Below are positions 1 through 9,073 of a DNA stretch of 51,603 nt, piece after piece (within the stretch, counting starts at the first letter, position 1; each line of letters opens with the position of its first letter). The notes below the pieces were generated by a model. That model worked only from the letters and a program-made list of their open reading frames with translations. It had not been told where the DNA came from and made no database searches. The translations under genes and the position numbers were made by a program. The DNA is from an uncultured Clostridium sp. Its GTDB lineage: Bacteria > Bacillota_I > Bacilli_A > RF39 > UBA660. The stretch spans positions 1 to 51,603 of the forward strand of contig CAMNJQ010000056.1 of NCBI GenBank assembly GCA_946541575.1, in the 5' to 3' direction.

Positions 1-97
1 TCCTATACAAATTATATCACACATTCATATTATTACAATTTTTTTAATAATATTTTTATCAAAATCATTATATATCAACGGTTTTAATTCACCATCC

Positions 98-379
98 TTA
101 AGGAAACACGCCACCGCCGTCATTAATGTGATTAGAAAGAACTATGACATTAGGATCATTGCCAAAAGTATTTCGCATGGTGTTTAGCCTTTCATTTCGT
201 GTTAGTGTTTTATCAGTATCACGTGTTATTGCAACTGGTACACCGAGCTCTTTAAAGCGATTGTACATGTAGTTTGCAGCCTGTAAGTTTAAATCTTTCT
301 CTTTTAAATTTCCTGATACTGCACCCGGATCACTCCCTCCATGACCAGCATCTACTACTATTCTGTATTTATCATTCAT
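98..379 (-). CDS. Truncated N-acetylmuramoyl-L-alanine amidase (Amidase_3) fragment
   Basis: A 93-residue N-terminal piece of a zinc-dependent peptidoglycan amidase. The first metal-site motif VVDAGHGGSDPGA lies near residue 8, the conserved Glu is in the EKDLNL segment, and the protein ends at LSNHINDGGG, the second His motif, just before the catalytic C-terminal half. Family catalytic domains are about 170-200 residues, so this cannot be a complete enzyme. Just past the stop, another frame encodes GELKPLIY, which also follows the paralogue at 844. That suggests an internal deletion or frameshift in the common ancestor of the two copies. Whether the peptide is made is unknown. Confidence 0.7.
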   Translation of the reverse strand: MNDKYRIVVDAGHGGSDPGAVSGNLKEKDLNLQAANYMYNRFKELGVPVAITRDTDKTLTRNERLNTMRNTFGNDPNVIVLSNHINDGGGVFP

Positions 380-425
380 AAATTATTTTCATCCATAATA
401 GTGTATGTGAAGAATGAAAATTGTT

Positions 426-451
426 GAAAAAAAGATATCACTTGATATCTA
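426..451 (-). terminator. Intrinsic terminator after the 74-aa gene
   Basis: A perfect hairpin, AGATATCA-CT-TGATATCT, is followed on the minus strand by seven T. It would end transcripts of the small gene at 493-717. Confidence 0.5.
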
Positions 452-492
452 AATTCTAATTAAATCCTGTCAGAAATCGTAATTATGTTATG

Positions 493-717
493 TTAAATAA
501 GATGCAATATTTCAATTATAAAAAGTATTCCAACTTCCACTAAAATATAATAAACCATTTTCTCAATTCGTTGTATTTTTTGGTTTAATATTTTATCTTG
601 CTCGTTTTTACTTATCTCATCACTCATAAATTTCTCATTTTCATTTTTTAGTTCCTTTTTATTTATATGTGGTTCGCCAAGAAATTCACTATAAACTTTA
701 TCTTTTTTATCGGCCAT
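493..717 (-). CDS. Small membrane-anchored protein, unknown function
   Basis: A 74-residue protein with a charged, Lys/Glu-rich, probably helical N-terminal two thirds and one C-terminal membrane segment (about residues 53-74, YYILVEVGILFIIEILHLI). A purine-rich ribosome site (ggagggaat) precedes the ATG. The layout recalls haemolysin-XhlA-like or holin-associated tail-anchored proteins found next to amidases, and it does lie between two amidase fragments. The sequence similarity is not strong enough to assign the family. Confidence 0.6.
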   Translation of the reverse strand: MADKKDKVYSEFLGEPHINKKELKNENEKFMSDEISKNEQDKILNQKIQRIEKMVYYILVEVGILFIIEILHLI

Positions 718-843
718 TACTAATTCCCTCCTATATAATTAGGGTACCACGATTATTATACTAAAGCAAGTGATATTTTTATAATAAAAAAATATTTACG
801 TAAACTAAAACCCATATATATCAATGGTTTTAATTCACCTACA

Positions 844-1140
844 CTAAAGAAACTCTACACCTCCTGCATTTATATGATTAGATAAAATTATTACATCTTC
901 ATCATTGCCAAATGAATTTAACATTCTTCTTAATCTTTCATTTCTTCCAATATCTTCATCAGTTGTTCTTGTTATAGCAACAGGTACTCCTAATTCATTT
1001 AATCTATTATAAATATAGTTAGCAGCTTGCAAATTAAAATCTTTTTCTCTAATATTACCATTTACTGCACCAGGATCACTTCCACCATGTCCTGCATCAA
1101 CCACTACTCTTTTAGTAGTATTTCCATTCATTATAATCAC
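844..1140 (-). CDS. Truncated N-acetylmuramoyl-L-alanine amidase fragment, second copy
   Basis: A 98-residue paralogue of the fragment at 98-379, roughly two thirds identical. It carries the same VVDAGHGGSDPGA motif and breaks off at the same point, LSNHINAGG. The DNA of the two copies has diverged clearly, yet both stop within a few codons of the same place and both are followed by a nearly identical 25-base stretch (24/25) encoding GELKPLIY in another frame. The truncation is therefore older than their divergence. The gene may begin at the second Met (MNGNTT), since MIIM precedes it. Confidence 0.7.
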   Translation of the reverse strand: MIIMNGNTTKRVVVDAGHGGSDPGAVNGNIREKDFNLQAANYIYNRLNELGVPVAITRTTDEDIGRNERLRRMLNSFGNDEDVIILSNHINAGGVEFL

Positions 1141-1177
1141 CTATATTAATGTATGAAATTGGAATTAATTAGTGAAT

Positions 1178-1233
1178 AAAAAAACACTAGTTTATGAAGT
1201 GAGCCCCAAATAGTTCACTTCAAATTAGTGACT
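1178..1233 (-). terminator. Terminator of the acyltransferase gene
   Basis: A long hairpin (outer CACTA/TAGTG, inner TGAAGTGA/TCACTTCA, loop rich in G and C) is followed on the minus strand by a run of seven T. It lies directly after the stop codon at 1236. Confidence 0.65.
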
Positions 1234-1235
1234 TT

Positions 1236-3401
1236 TTATCCTATTATTTCTTTTATTAAATTAAATAATTCATTATTACCTTCATCATTTAAATGAATAT
1301 CATCTAATGATTTTTTATTGTTGGTATTAAAGTAATATATGTTTTCATTATTTGTTTTAATATTTTCATCAGTAGTAATAACTTTTATATTTTTGTTTTC
1401 ATTATTTTTTATTAATTCTTGATATTGATTATAAGATATTCCTATATTGTTATCAAATACTAAAACTATATTATTACTTATTGAATCATCACTCAATAAC
1501 TCTTTTATTGTTTCATAATTATAGTCATCTACTAATAATTTACTATTTTGAAAATTATTATCTATTAAATCATAAATTCCTCTTAATAAATCATTACCAA
1601 TAAACGTTATTTTATTTTTTTCCAATTCTTCGTGTTCTTTTATTTTTTTATCTCTTGCTTCATTATACATTTTTAAATATTGCTCATATACACCTTCATA
1701 TATTTTATGTGCATATATTCCACAACCCTTTACATTAGGATGTACTTTGTCATATATTAAATATTCTTGATGAGCAAGTCCATAACTTCTCCAATCAATA
1801 ATAAATACATTATCATGTTTACTTGCAACATTTTCTAGCATAGTATTAAATACTTTATAATCTGGATTAGTTGTATTTAACCAAAATATATATTTATCTT
1901 CACCAATTACTTGTATTAGTTCTTCTTTACAATCTTCATTACAATAGCCATTTGTACCAATATTTAATATATATACATCACTATCAATGCCTTTAGACTT
2001 TAAATCTTTAATAACATTCATAGCATTTTTTTCTGTTCTATTTGTAGCTGCATCAAAATATCCATTTGGAAATTCTTTATATAAATCTTTTACAGCAAGT
2101 TCCATTATAGAATCACCAATTCCAATTACACTTAAATTTCTTACTTTATTTTCTAAATCTTGTTCATTTAATTCGGTACTATTTAAATACTCTTGCCATT
2201 TTTCTTCTTCTTCTTTTTGTTTTAATAAACGTTCTTTTTGTTTTTCTTCAATAAGTGCTCTATTTTCTTCTAAATCATTTTTTAGTTTATTCATATCATT
2301 AGTATAATTTTTTGCAATTATATAAGTATATAATCCATAAATAGTTAGTCCAGTTATTGGAATTAATAATACTATTTTTAATATCTTAAATTTTGACTTA
2401 TTAATATTATTAAGTGAAAAATATATTAATCCTGAAATTACAATAGTTATTAAAATTATTAATACTACTTTTAATATATTATTTATATTATAATCTTGAA
2501 TTAAAAAGATTACAGGATATTGTACTAAATATATTTCATAGCAAATGTTAGATAGCGATAATAGTTTGTTTCTCTTTTCTTCTTTCTTTGGGAAAGCTAT
2601 CGCATAATCAATTAATCTTAAACTTATAAATGTTGCAATAAACATACCTGATTTCCATAGTATTGATTCAGAATCTACTATAAAAAATAAGACAGTTATA
2701 ATTATTAAATAAGTGTTAAATATTAATCTTTTTAAAATATTATTTTTGAAAACAAATGGTTTGTAATAGACATGAAAAAATCCTAAAAGCATACCAAATA
2801 CTAGAGAAAATAATCTTGAAAAAGTTCCATAGTAAGCAGGCATTATGTGATTATTTGTAATGTTATCATTAAAGAATATACAGCTAATAACTCCTAATAT
2901 AATTAGTAAAAGACAAGGCACTATTTTACTTATTATTTTACCTAATTTACTAAGTATCATAAATACAAATGGAAATAATATTTCAACTTGTAGTAATAAA
3001 GATATATACCAAAAATGCATAAATGGAGTTGAAACATTTCTTACAAAATAATCTAAGTTAGCATTTAATTGCCAAAAATTATTGTAACCAAATATTATTG
3101 ATGTTACTTCTGGTTTTAAATTAATCCAATTAAAATTTGTTGTTAATGATATTACTGCTACTGATATAAAAGTAACTACTATAAGTGGTAAATATATTTT
3201 TTTTAATATATTTATATAATATTTTTTTAATGAAAATTTCTCTTGTTTAAATGCTGTTACAACACTTAAATATCCACTAAGTACAAAAAAGGTACATACT
3301 GCTAGATATCCACCTTTTAATAAATTTAAATGATATAATAAAATAACTATACAAGAAAATATTCTTATAATATCAAGTTGTTTGTAATAATTTTTCTTCA
3401 T
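1236..3401 (-). CDS. OatA-like membrane O-acyltransferase with two SGNH domains
   Basis: Residues 1-360 form a ten-odd-helix acyltransferase-3 membrane domain, with the RxxA-like start (QLDIIRIFSCIVILLYHL) and the FFVLSGYL signature. A charged coiled-coil linker (about 365-410, Glu/Lys-rich) leads to an extracellular SGNH esterase-like domain with block I IGDSIM, a block III-like NIGTN and block V DKVHPN. Enzymes of this type move acetyl groups onto peptidoglycan or surface polymers. After a Lys-rich spacer, the last 125 residues repeat the SGNH pattern (IGNDLLRG, then DDIHLN) but lack the block I Ser. I chose the ATG at 3401 because GTAAGGTAG lies just upstream; the earlier ATG at 3437 lies in promoter-like DNA. 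Confidence 0.85.
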   Translation of the reverse strand: MKKNYYKQLDIIRIFSCIVILLYHLNLLKGGYLAVCTFFVLSGYLSVVTAFKQEKFSLKKYYINILKKIYLPLIVVTFISVAVISLTTNFNWINLKPEVTSIIFGYNNFWQLNANLDYFVRNVSTPFMHFWYISLLLQVEILFPFVFMILSKLGKIISKIVPCLLLIILGVISCIFFNDNITNNHIMPAYYGTFSRLFSLVFGMLLGFFHVYYKPFVFKNNILKRLIFNTYLIIITVLFFIVDSESILWKSGMFIATFISLRLIDYAIAFPKKEEKRNKLLSLSNICYEIYLVQYPVIFLIQDYNINNILKVVLIILITIVISGLIYFSLNNINKSKFKILKIVLLIPITGLTIYGLYTYIIAKNYTNDMNKLKNDLEENRALIEEKQKERLLKQKEEEEKWQEYLNSTELNEQDLENKVRNLSVIGIGDSIMELAVKDLYKEFPNGYFDAATNRTEKNAMNVIKDLKSKGIDSDVYILNIGTNGYCNEDCKEELIQVIGEDKYIFWLNTTNPDYKVFNTMLENVASKHDNVFIIDWRSYGLAHQEYLIYDKVHPNVKGCGIYAHKIYEGVYEQYLKMYNEARDKKIKEHEELEKNKITFIGNDLLRGIYDLIDNNFQNSKLLVDDYNYETIKELLSDDSISNNIVLVFDNNIGISYNQYQELIKNNENKNIKVITTDENIKTNNENIYYFNTNNKKSLDDIHLNDEGNNELFNLIKEIIG

Positions 3402-3537
3402 AACTACCTTACCTACGCCTATATTATTATAATACATTTTTCATATAAGTATAAGTAAAATTAGTTATTAGTTTATTAAAAGTTCTATTTTATATTTTTT
3501 TAATCAAATACTGTTCAATATTAATTAATGTCAAAAG

Positions 3538-3566
3538 TTGATTTTTTAGCCATTTTGTGGTATAAT
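3538..3566 (+). promoter_or_regulatory. Sigma-A-type promoter of the ATP-grasp gene
   Basis: TTGATT, a 17-base spacer and a perfect TATAAT. The transcript would begin about 20 bases before the ribosome site AGAGGGG. Confidence 0.75.
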
Positions 3567-3594
3567 TCGTAGCAATAAAAAGAGGGGTTTTGTT

Positions 3595-4635
3595 ATGGAG
3601 AAAATTATTACTTATGATGAGTTACCAAAGTCTAATGGACAATCAATATATTTAAGAATGGAAACTGATCCAAGATTGTATGTTACTTTATTATCAAAAG
3701 GTTATAAAGTTATAAATAATATATCTTATTCTAATGATTCAACTATTTTTGTTACAGGAAGAAGACAAGATACAAAATGCAGTAGTAACGATGAATATAA
3801 AAATACAGTTAATAAAAATATTCAAGATACACTTAAAAGTAATGGTATAGTTAAACCTATTACGACTAATTTTTCTTTTTCTGATTTAATAAATCATAAA
3901 TATCAAATTCCTTTTGTATTAAAAAATGAAAATCAAAACGGTGGAAGAGAAAAATTCTTAATTAATACTGAAGAAGATTATGAAAATTTAATTTATGCAT
4001 GTACTTTTCTAATAACAAAAAAAAGTTCTAGTAATTCTAGTGATTTGAGAGAATGTATAAATTATGATAAATATTTAAATTTAAATTTTACTGTACAAGA
4101 GTATATTCCAACTCCTAGTGATTATAATACAACTGTTAGAATTTTAACTTCTTCTTCAAATGACTTGTTATATGCTGCATTAAAATATAAAAAGCCTGAT
4201 AAACATTTAGATGATACTACACTTTTAGGATATCTTTTAAGTGAAGTATTTCCATTAAGTACTAAATCTATTGTTTCTAATACTTTATCTGGTGGAAAGA
4301 ATATTTTAATTGGGGAAAGTAGTTATTTAGGATTTGAAGAAAAGTTATTAAAAGAACATAATATTAATTCAGAACAATTTTATCATTTGTTAAGTGCTTC
4401 TCAAGATGTTCATGAAAAATTTAAATCAGAATTAGGTATTATTTGTGGATTTGATTATATATATGATGCAGAAAGAGAAAAATGGTTTTTGTTAGAATAT
4501 CATAGTAGACCAATGGTGGGAGATTACTCAAAAAGACAAGGTATTAATTATCAAACTAATGAAGATAGATTAATTGCTGAAGGAAGAGTAAGAGCTACTG
4601 CTTTGGGATTAACATTAAAGAAAAGAGTTCGTTAA
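3595..4635 (+). CDS. ATP-grasp domain protein
   Basis: A 346-residue soluble protein with an ATP-grasp arrangement: PFVLKNENQNGGREKF (nucleotide-loop-like, about 102-117), the adenine-hinge-like TVQEYIP (about 164-170), and a C-terminal metal site GFDYIYDAEREKWFLLEY (about 284-301), where Asp and Glu ligate Mg. Such enzymes ligate a carboxylate to an amine or thiol through an acyl phosphate. The substrate is not evident. A strong promoter, a good ribosome site (AGAGGGG) and a following terminator make it a single-gene unit. Confidence 0.7.
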   Translation: MEKIITYDELPKSNGQSIYLRMETDPRLYVTLLSKGYKVINNISYSNDSTIFVTGRRQDTKCSSNDEYKNTVNKNIQDTLKSNGIVKPITTNFSFSDLINHKYQIPFVLKNENQNGGREKFLINTEEDYENLIYACTFLITKKSSSNSSDLRECINYDKYLNLNFTVQEYIPTPSDYNTTVRILTSSSNDLLYAALKYKKPDKHLDDTTLLGYLLSEVFPLSTKSIVSNTLSGGKNILIGESSYLGFEEKLLKEHNINSEQFYHLLSASQDVHEKFKSELGIICGFDYIYDAEREKWFLLEYHSRPMVGDYSKRQGINYQTNEDRLIAEGRVRATALGLTLKKRVR

Positions 4636-4680
4636 AATAGACCTGTTAACGAAAGACAGACACTAAAAAGTATTATTTAG

Positions 4681-4717
4681 ACCCTAGATGAGTTTTATAC
4701 TCAACTAGGGTTTTATA
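4681..4717 (+). terminator. Intrinsic terminator of the ATP-grasp gene
   Basis: A 12-base stem, ACCCTAGATGAG pairing with CTCAACTAGGGT with one mismatch and a 7-base loop, followed by TTTATATTTATTTT. Confidence 0.75.
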
Positions 4718-4815
4718 TTTATTTTATGTTGTATATTCTTTACATAACCAGTAAAAGGTTCACTTGAATTAGTTATTGTATTATCAATTCATATTCAATT
4801 TTTTAAAACAAATAA

Positions 4816-4841
4816 AAAAGACATATTTAATATGTCTTTAA
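4816..4841 (-). terminator. Terminator overlapping the zinc-ribbon gene stop
   Basis: AAAGACATATT/AATATGTCTTT hairpin with a 1-base loop, T-rich on the minus strand. The stop codon of the 652-residue gene lies in the stem. Confidence 0.6.
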
Positions 4842-6796
4842 TAAATTACTCCACCCCATTCAACTGCTACAAAGCCTTTACGATTAAATGTAGGTAATTT
4901 TTCTTCTTTAATATCTATTTTTTTATCTACTTTTTTAACATGTATTGCAAATCTTAAGATTGAATCAGGTTTTGGACTTATATTAATATTACTATTCTCA
5001 TTTCTTTCATCAGTTAATTCGAAATAAACTAAACTTTTTCCATTCTTTTCAAGAATTGGAAGCCAGTACATAATAAATTCATTTCTTTCTTTTGGATTTA
5101 AACCAATTTCTGATAATTTAGTTTCTAAGAATTCAATTGCATTATCTTTTTCAACATAGAATCCAGTACTAAAATCAACTTTATGATTTAAATTTTCTTC
5201 CCAGTATAATCCATAGTAATAGTTTCCTTTACTATCATATAAATCACCATTAGGTTTTGCTGTTACTTCCCACTTATTTTCATATTTTGGATAAGTAGTA
5301 GTTAAATTTTCACTTTTATCAAATGTAACTGTTACTTTTGTTTCTTTTTCTGGATATAAGTATAATATTGGTTTTGCATATCCACCAATTTGTTTTAACT
5401 CATATTTTTTTATTTCATGAGTATTTATATCAAAGAAATATTCTACTCCCCCTTCACCGCCATTAGTACCAGTTCCAACAATTATATAAATTCCAGCTTG
5501 TTTTTCTTGCTCGTTTTGTAATTGATTTTGTTTATAATATCCTGAAATCATTATGTGATAATAATAGCTGTCTTTCCATTCTCCTAATTGATACTCATTA
5601 CCTTCAATATCTGTTAAGACTAAATTATTATTTTTAATTATTAAGAAATAATTTCTAATTACATCTAAAGTCTTATCTCCTAGTGTTTTTTGGTTTAAAA
5701 GTTTTCCATCTCTATCATATTCATATGCAACATTATTTTTATAAACATAAAGTCTATTATCAAATTCATCTACAAAATATGTATCAACACCACTTATTAT
5801 TACACCCATGTTTTTATCATAAATTGTACCTGGGTTCATATTATCAGAACCTACACAACCTACATATCCAGCAGATATATAGTAATCTCCAATTCCTCTA
5901 AAATTATAATATAAGCATTCATCTTTTTTTTCATATACTTCTTCTAAATACTTTTTTTCAAAATTAGAATCAACAATTGATATATGATTACTATTAAATC
6001 TATTTGCACTTAACTTATTATTATTTACATATATAAATGAAATAAATCGTTCACCATCATATAGTTTTTTACCTGTTTCTAAATTAAAAAATCCACTATT
6101 ACCTAGTTCAATTAATTCACTATGATTTGAATCATATTTTACAGAATCTCTATACTCTATTCCATAAACCTTGTCATCGCTCATTTTATAAACTATTTTA
6201 TATTCATCGTGATTACTTTCTATTGGAAGTACTTTTCTAATTTTTTCAGTAAGATTATAAAGTATAATATCATTTAAATCTTTATATAAAACATAATTTG
6301 TACTTTCAGAGAAATTCTTATATAAACTTACATCATCAAATACTTCAATATCGTCACTTACAACTGGAATTTCGCCTACTTCGTATCTATAATCGTTTCC
6401 TTTTTCAAAGTAATAAACGCCATTTTTTTGATATACCATTTTATAACTTATTTTTTCTTCTTTGTCATCTTTTTTCTTATCTTTATCTTCTTTTTCTTCT
6501 ATTTCTTCTTTGTTTGAACTATTCTCATTACTATCTTTTTGAAGAAGTAAGTATGTTAAAACGCCAATTGTTATTAATAGTAGTAATATTATTATTGTTA
6601 CTATAATCTTTCCAGTTTTTCTTTTTTTTGGTTTTTGTGAATTATCTTCCACAACTTTTTTTTCTTCAATCTTTTTTTCTTCTTTTGGAACTACTTCTTT
6701 TGGAGTTTCTTCAACTTCTACTTTTGTTCCACACTTTTGACAAAACAAATCAGTTTCATTAATAGAATTTCCACATTTGGAACATTTCTTACCCAT
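4838..6796 (-). CDS. Zinc-ribbon, single-pass membrane protein with a large extracellular region
   Basis: A 652-residue protein. Residues 4-24 form a zinc ribbon, CSKCG-x12-CQKCG. Acidic/basic low-complexity sequence follows, then one membrane helix (about 62-85) and a second charged linker (about 88-115, Glu/Lys/Asp). The rest should lie outside the cell. Residues 120-470 resemble repeated beta blades. Residues 475-652 are a domain starting GGYAKPILYLYPEKETKVTV with WEVTAKPNGDLYD and YYYGLYWEE; this type is widespread in bacterial surface proteins and has no known activity. An AGAGGTG ribosome site precedes the ATG. The function is unknown, possibly envelope sensing. Confidence 0.75.
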   Translation of the reverse strand: MGKKCSKCGNSINETDLFCQKCGTKVEVEETPKEVVPKEEKKIEEKKVVEDNSQKPKKRKTGKIIVTIIILLLLITIGVLTYLLLQKDSNENSSNKEEIEEKEDKDKKKDDKEEKISYKMVYQKNGVYYFEKGNDYRYEVGEIPVVSDDIEVFDDVSLYKNFSESTNYVLYKDLNDIILYNLTEKIRKVLPIESNHDEYKIVYKMSDDKVYGIEYRDSVKYDSNHSELIELGNSGFFNLETGKKLYDGERFISFIYVNNNKLSANRFNSNHISIVDSNFEKKYLEEVYEKKDECLYYNFRGIGDYYISAGYVGCVGSDNMNPGTIYDKNMGVIISGVDTYFVDEFDNRLYVYKNNVAYEYDRDGKLLNQKTLGDKTLDVIRNYFLIIKNNNLVLTDIEGNEYQLGEWKDSYYYHIMISGYYKQNQLQNEQEKQAGIYIIVGTGTNGGEGGVEYFFDINTHEIKKYELKQIGGYAKPILYLYPEKETKVTVTFDKSENLTTTYPKYENKWEVTAKPNGDLYDSKGNYYYGLYWEENLNHKVDFSTGFYVEKDNAIEFLETKLSEIGLNPKERNEFIMYWLPILEKNGKSLVYFELTDERNENSNINISPKPDSILRFAIHVKKVDKKIDIKEEKLPTFNRKGFVAVEWGGVIY

Positions 6797-6879
6797 TTTT
6801 TTACACCTCTTATTCTATAAAAAGTATAGCATTTATACTTACTAAAATCAATGATTACATTAGATACTTTTTCTAATAA

Positions 6880-7050
6880 CAAAAAGAAAATAGAAAATGG
6901 GATTTAGTTAAAAGAGATGTGTTAAATTTAAAAGATTATTTTAAGATACGAAGTATTGATGATAATAAAGTTAAGATGTTAGTTAACGATGCTATGGAGT
7001 TCTTATATACTTATACATTGGGGAAAAGATTCTTATCATTAGAAGTATAA
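6880..7050 (+). pseudogene. C-terminal remnant of an unidentified gene
   Basis: Between two minus-strand genes, an open frame without a start codon reads KWDLVKRDVLNLKDYFK, then MLVNDAMEFLYTYTLGKRF, and ends at TAA. Its amino-acid composition and codon use look coding, and no promoter or ribosome site precedes it. I do not recognise the family. Two stop codons stand immediately upstream, so this is probably the tail of a deleted gene. Confidence 0.4.
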
Positions 7051-7070
7051 GAGTTATTTATTAGTTACTA

Positions 7071-7100
7071 AAAAAGTTTCTATATAATTAGAAACTTTTA
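7071..7100. terminator. Bidirectional terminator
   Basis: AAAGTTTCTA/TAGAAACTTT stem with a 6-base loop, A-rich before and T-rich after. It serves the thymidylate kinase gene and possibly the remnant upstream. Confidence 0.6.
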
Positions 7101-7121
7101 AATTATTTACAAAAGATTTAT

Positions 7122-7820
7122 TTATCTCTTTTTTACTAATCTATATACATCTTCGTGTATATCTTCTATAGAACGCATTTCATCATTTTCACTACATTCT
7201 ACTTTGTCCCAATCTAGATAATTTGCAACAAACATTGCACTTTTATATACTTTCTTCATGAATTCTAAATCTCTTTCATGAATATCATTTGCTACACCAT
7301 CATTTTGTTTTCTTTGAGATCTTAATTTTGTAACTAAATCAAAAGGAGCATGTAAGAATATTACATTATCAGGTTCTTTTATTCCAATTTTACCATATTC
7401 AAATTCTGTTACATAATCAATGAATTTTTTCTTTTCATCTGGATCTTCAATTAATGCAGATTGATAGATTAAACTTGAGGTTGTATATCTATCTAGTAGA
7501 ATTATATCTCCTTTGTCATACAATTCTTTTAATTCAGAATGCCATGCTACTGCTCTATCAACAGCATATAGACTATTAATAAAATATGGAGATAACTCTT
7601 TTGGATTTCCGAATTCACCTTGTAAATATTTTTCAACAGGTGCTCCATAATAAGCACCATAAGTTGGAAAATGATGATATGCTATTTCTTTTCCATCTTT
7701 TTGTAAATGTTCTTTTAATTTTTCAAATTGAGTTGTTTTTCCTATTCCGTCACAAGCACCTTCAACTACTATTAGTTTTCCTTTGTTATTAGGTGTAATA
7801 TCAGTATTTATCTTGTCCAT
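7122..7820 (-). CDS. tmk: Thymidylate kinase
   Basis: A 232-residue cytosolic kinase that converts dTMP to dTDP in thymidine nucleotide synthesis. The P-loop is EGACDGIGKTTQ at about 20-31; it has one residue more between EG and DG than the common EGxDGxGKT form. The DRY-type motif, ILLDRYTTSS, lies near residue 107, and the lid region has RSQRKQND near 168. The length is typical (about 210-230). The ribosome site AGGAGG stands 5 bases before the ATG. It forms a single-gene unit between two terminators. Confidence 0.85.
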   Translation of the reverse strand: MDKINTDITPNNKGKLIVVEGACDGIGKTTQFEKLKEHLQKDGKEIAYHHFPTYGAYYGAPVEKYLQGEFGNPKELSPYFINSLYAVDRAVAWHSELKELYDKGDIILLDRYTTSSLIYQSALIEDPDEKKKFIDYVTEFEYGKIGIKEPDNVIFLHAPFDLVTKLRSQRKQNDGVANDIHERDLEFMKKVYKSAMFVANYLDWDKVECSENDEMRSIEDIHEDVYRLVKKR

Positions 7821-8004
7821 TGCTTCCTCCTAAATTGATATTTCCCCTTTTGTTCTTATTATCTATATTATCATATTTAAAAGAATTCTTATAGTAGTAC
7901 TTTATACCTATTTTTAATAAAAAAGAGAAATCTATTATTAATCATTTAACTTAAATATAGCATCTAGCGATATAAGTTAATGTAACAGAATTCTTCCATA
8001 AGAC

Positions 8005-8042
8005 AAAAAGAACTTTTTGCCCAGTTGGCGCAAAGTCTTTTT
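8005..8042 (-). terminator. Terminator of the retron operon
   Basis: An imperfect hairpin, AAGACTTTGCGCC with GGGCAAAAAGTTCTT, followed on the minus strand by a T-rich run. It lies immediately after the reverse transcriptase stop. Confidence 0.55.
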
Positions 8043-9073
8043 TATTGTAATTCAAATATTTCATTATATTTATTCAATAATTCTTTTCCTGCTTTTTTAT
8101 TAACACTATATACAAACATTATTTTACCTTTTATGTGATCTTTATAAAATCTATTATATATATTATTTTTGTATTTATGTTCATCTATTCCGTATTTTTT
8201 TATGTAATATAGTTCCTGTCTTATCTTCTTTATATATTCTTTGGGAACATTTATATTGGAATTATTGACTATAAGTCCTGTAACTTCTTGTCTAGTTTTA
8301 TTTGATTGGAATCTGGTCTTTCTTTCATTAATTGTATATCCACATTCTGCTATAATATTACTGACTATTTTTAATAAACCATCATTTATTTTAGATTTAT
8401 CTCCTGAAAAAGTTATATCATCAGCATATCTTGTGTACGTTATACCTAATTTTTTTGCCAGTCCGAATAGCCTAATATCTAATTTGTATGATACTATATT
8501 AGATATAATTGGACTCGTACATGCTCCTTGTGGAAGGCCTTCTTTGTATATAACTAATTTAGTTAAGCAGAATGATAGATCGTTATCATACCCACATAAA
8601 TTATGAAATAAGTAAAACACTTTTTTAGTATTTATAGACGGAAAGAAATCTTTTAAATCAATATTTAACACCATTTCTTTATTTGTATGTTCCATAGCAT
8701 TTGTAATAATTGACTTTGAAAATGCAAAACCGTTAGCTGAAGAATGAATATTAATCCTATCTAATATTTCATTTTTAATATAGTTCTGACATAATGATAA
8801 TGCTTTGTTGGGGACATTTATTTCTCTTTTTCCACCACTTTTCTTAGAAATACTAAAATTATAATAATATTTTTCTGGATTATTTATTATTTTTTTTAAA
8901 TATTTCCATTTTATTCCAATTAAATTAGACAGATGATATGAATTCAATATAACTGTTTGTTTTTTTTGTTTAATTGTAATTAAATTATTTAATAATTTTT
9001 CAATTTTTTCTTTACTATATAAGTTGTTTGAAGATTCAATTATTTCTTTATATTTACTATATTCATCTTTCAT
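8042..9073 (-). CDS. Retron-type reverse transcriptase
   Basis: About 343 residues from the chosen start. Palm motifs occur in order: LNIDLKDFFPSI (metal Asp), EGLPQGACTSPIISN, and YTRYADDITFSG with the YADD catalytic pair. Two hallmarks of retron enzymes are present: NAMEH (NAxxH, region X) just before the first Asp motif, and VTG in RQEVTGLIVN (region Y), which reads the partner RNA. Retron enzymes prime from a 2'-OH of a structured RNA and make multicopy single-stranded DNA, and they work with toxic effectors in phage defence. I chose the ATG at 9073; TTG at 9097 and ATG at 9085 are alternatives. The RNA's proposed closing helix overlaps this start codon. There is no intron RNA domain or endonuclease, so this is not a group II intron protein. 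Confidence 0.88.
   Translation of the reverse strand: MKDEYSKYKEIIESSNNLYSKEKIEKLLNNLITIKQKKQTVILNSYHLSNLIGIKWKYLKKIINNPEKYYYNFSISKKSGGKREINVPNKALSLCQNYIKNEILDRINIHSSANGFAFSKSIITNAMEHTNKEMVLNIDLKDFFPSINTKKVFYLFHNLCGYDNDLSFCLTKLVIYKEGLPQGACTSPIISNIVSYKLDIRLFGLAKKLGITYTRYADDITFSGDKSKINDGLLKIVSNIIAECGYTINERKTRFQSNKTRQEVTGLIVNNSNINVPKEYIKKIRQELYYIKKYGIDEHKYKNNIYNRFYKDHIKGKIMFVYSVNKKAGKELLNKYNEIFELQ

Noticed and set aside
1987-2307. Plus-strand open frame inside the acyltransferase gene
   Set aside because: It is antisense to a clear protein domain, is Ser/Phe-rich from complementing Lys/Glu codons, and lacks a ribosome site; the same holds for other antisense frames in the window.
3402-3437. Longer N terminus of the acyltransferase from the ATG at 3437
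   Set aside because: No ribosome site before it; the added residues are encoded by promoter-like AT-rich DNA, and GTAAGGTAG points to the ATG at 3401.
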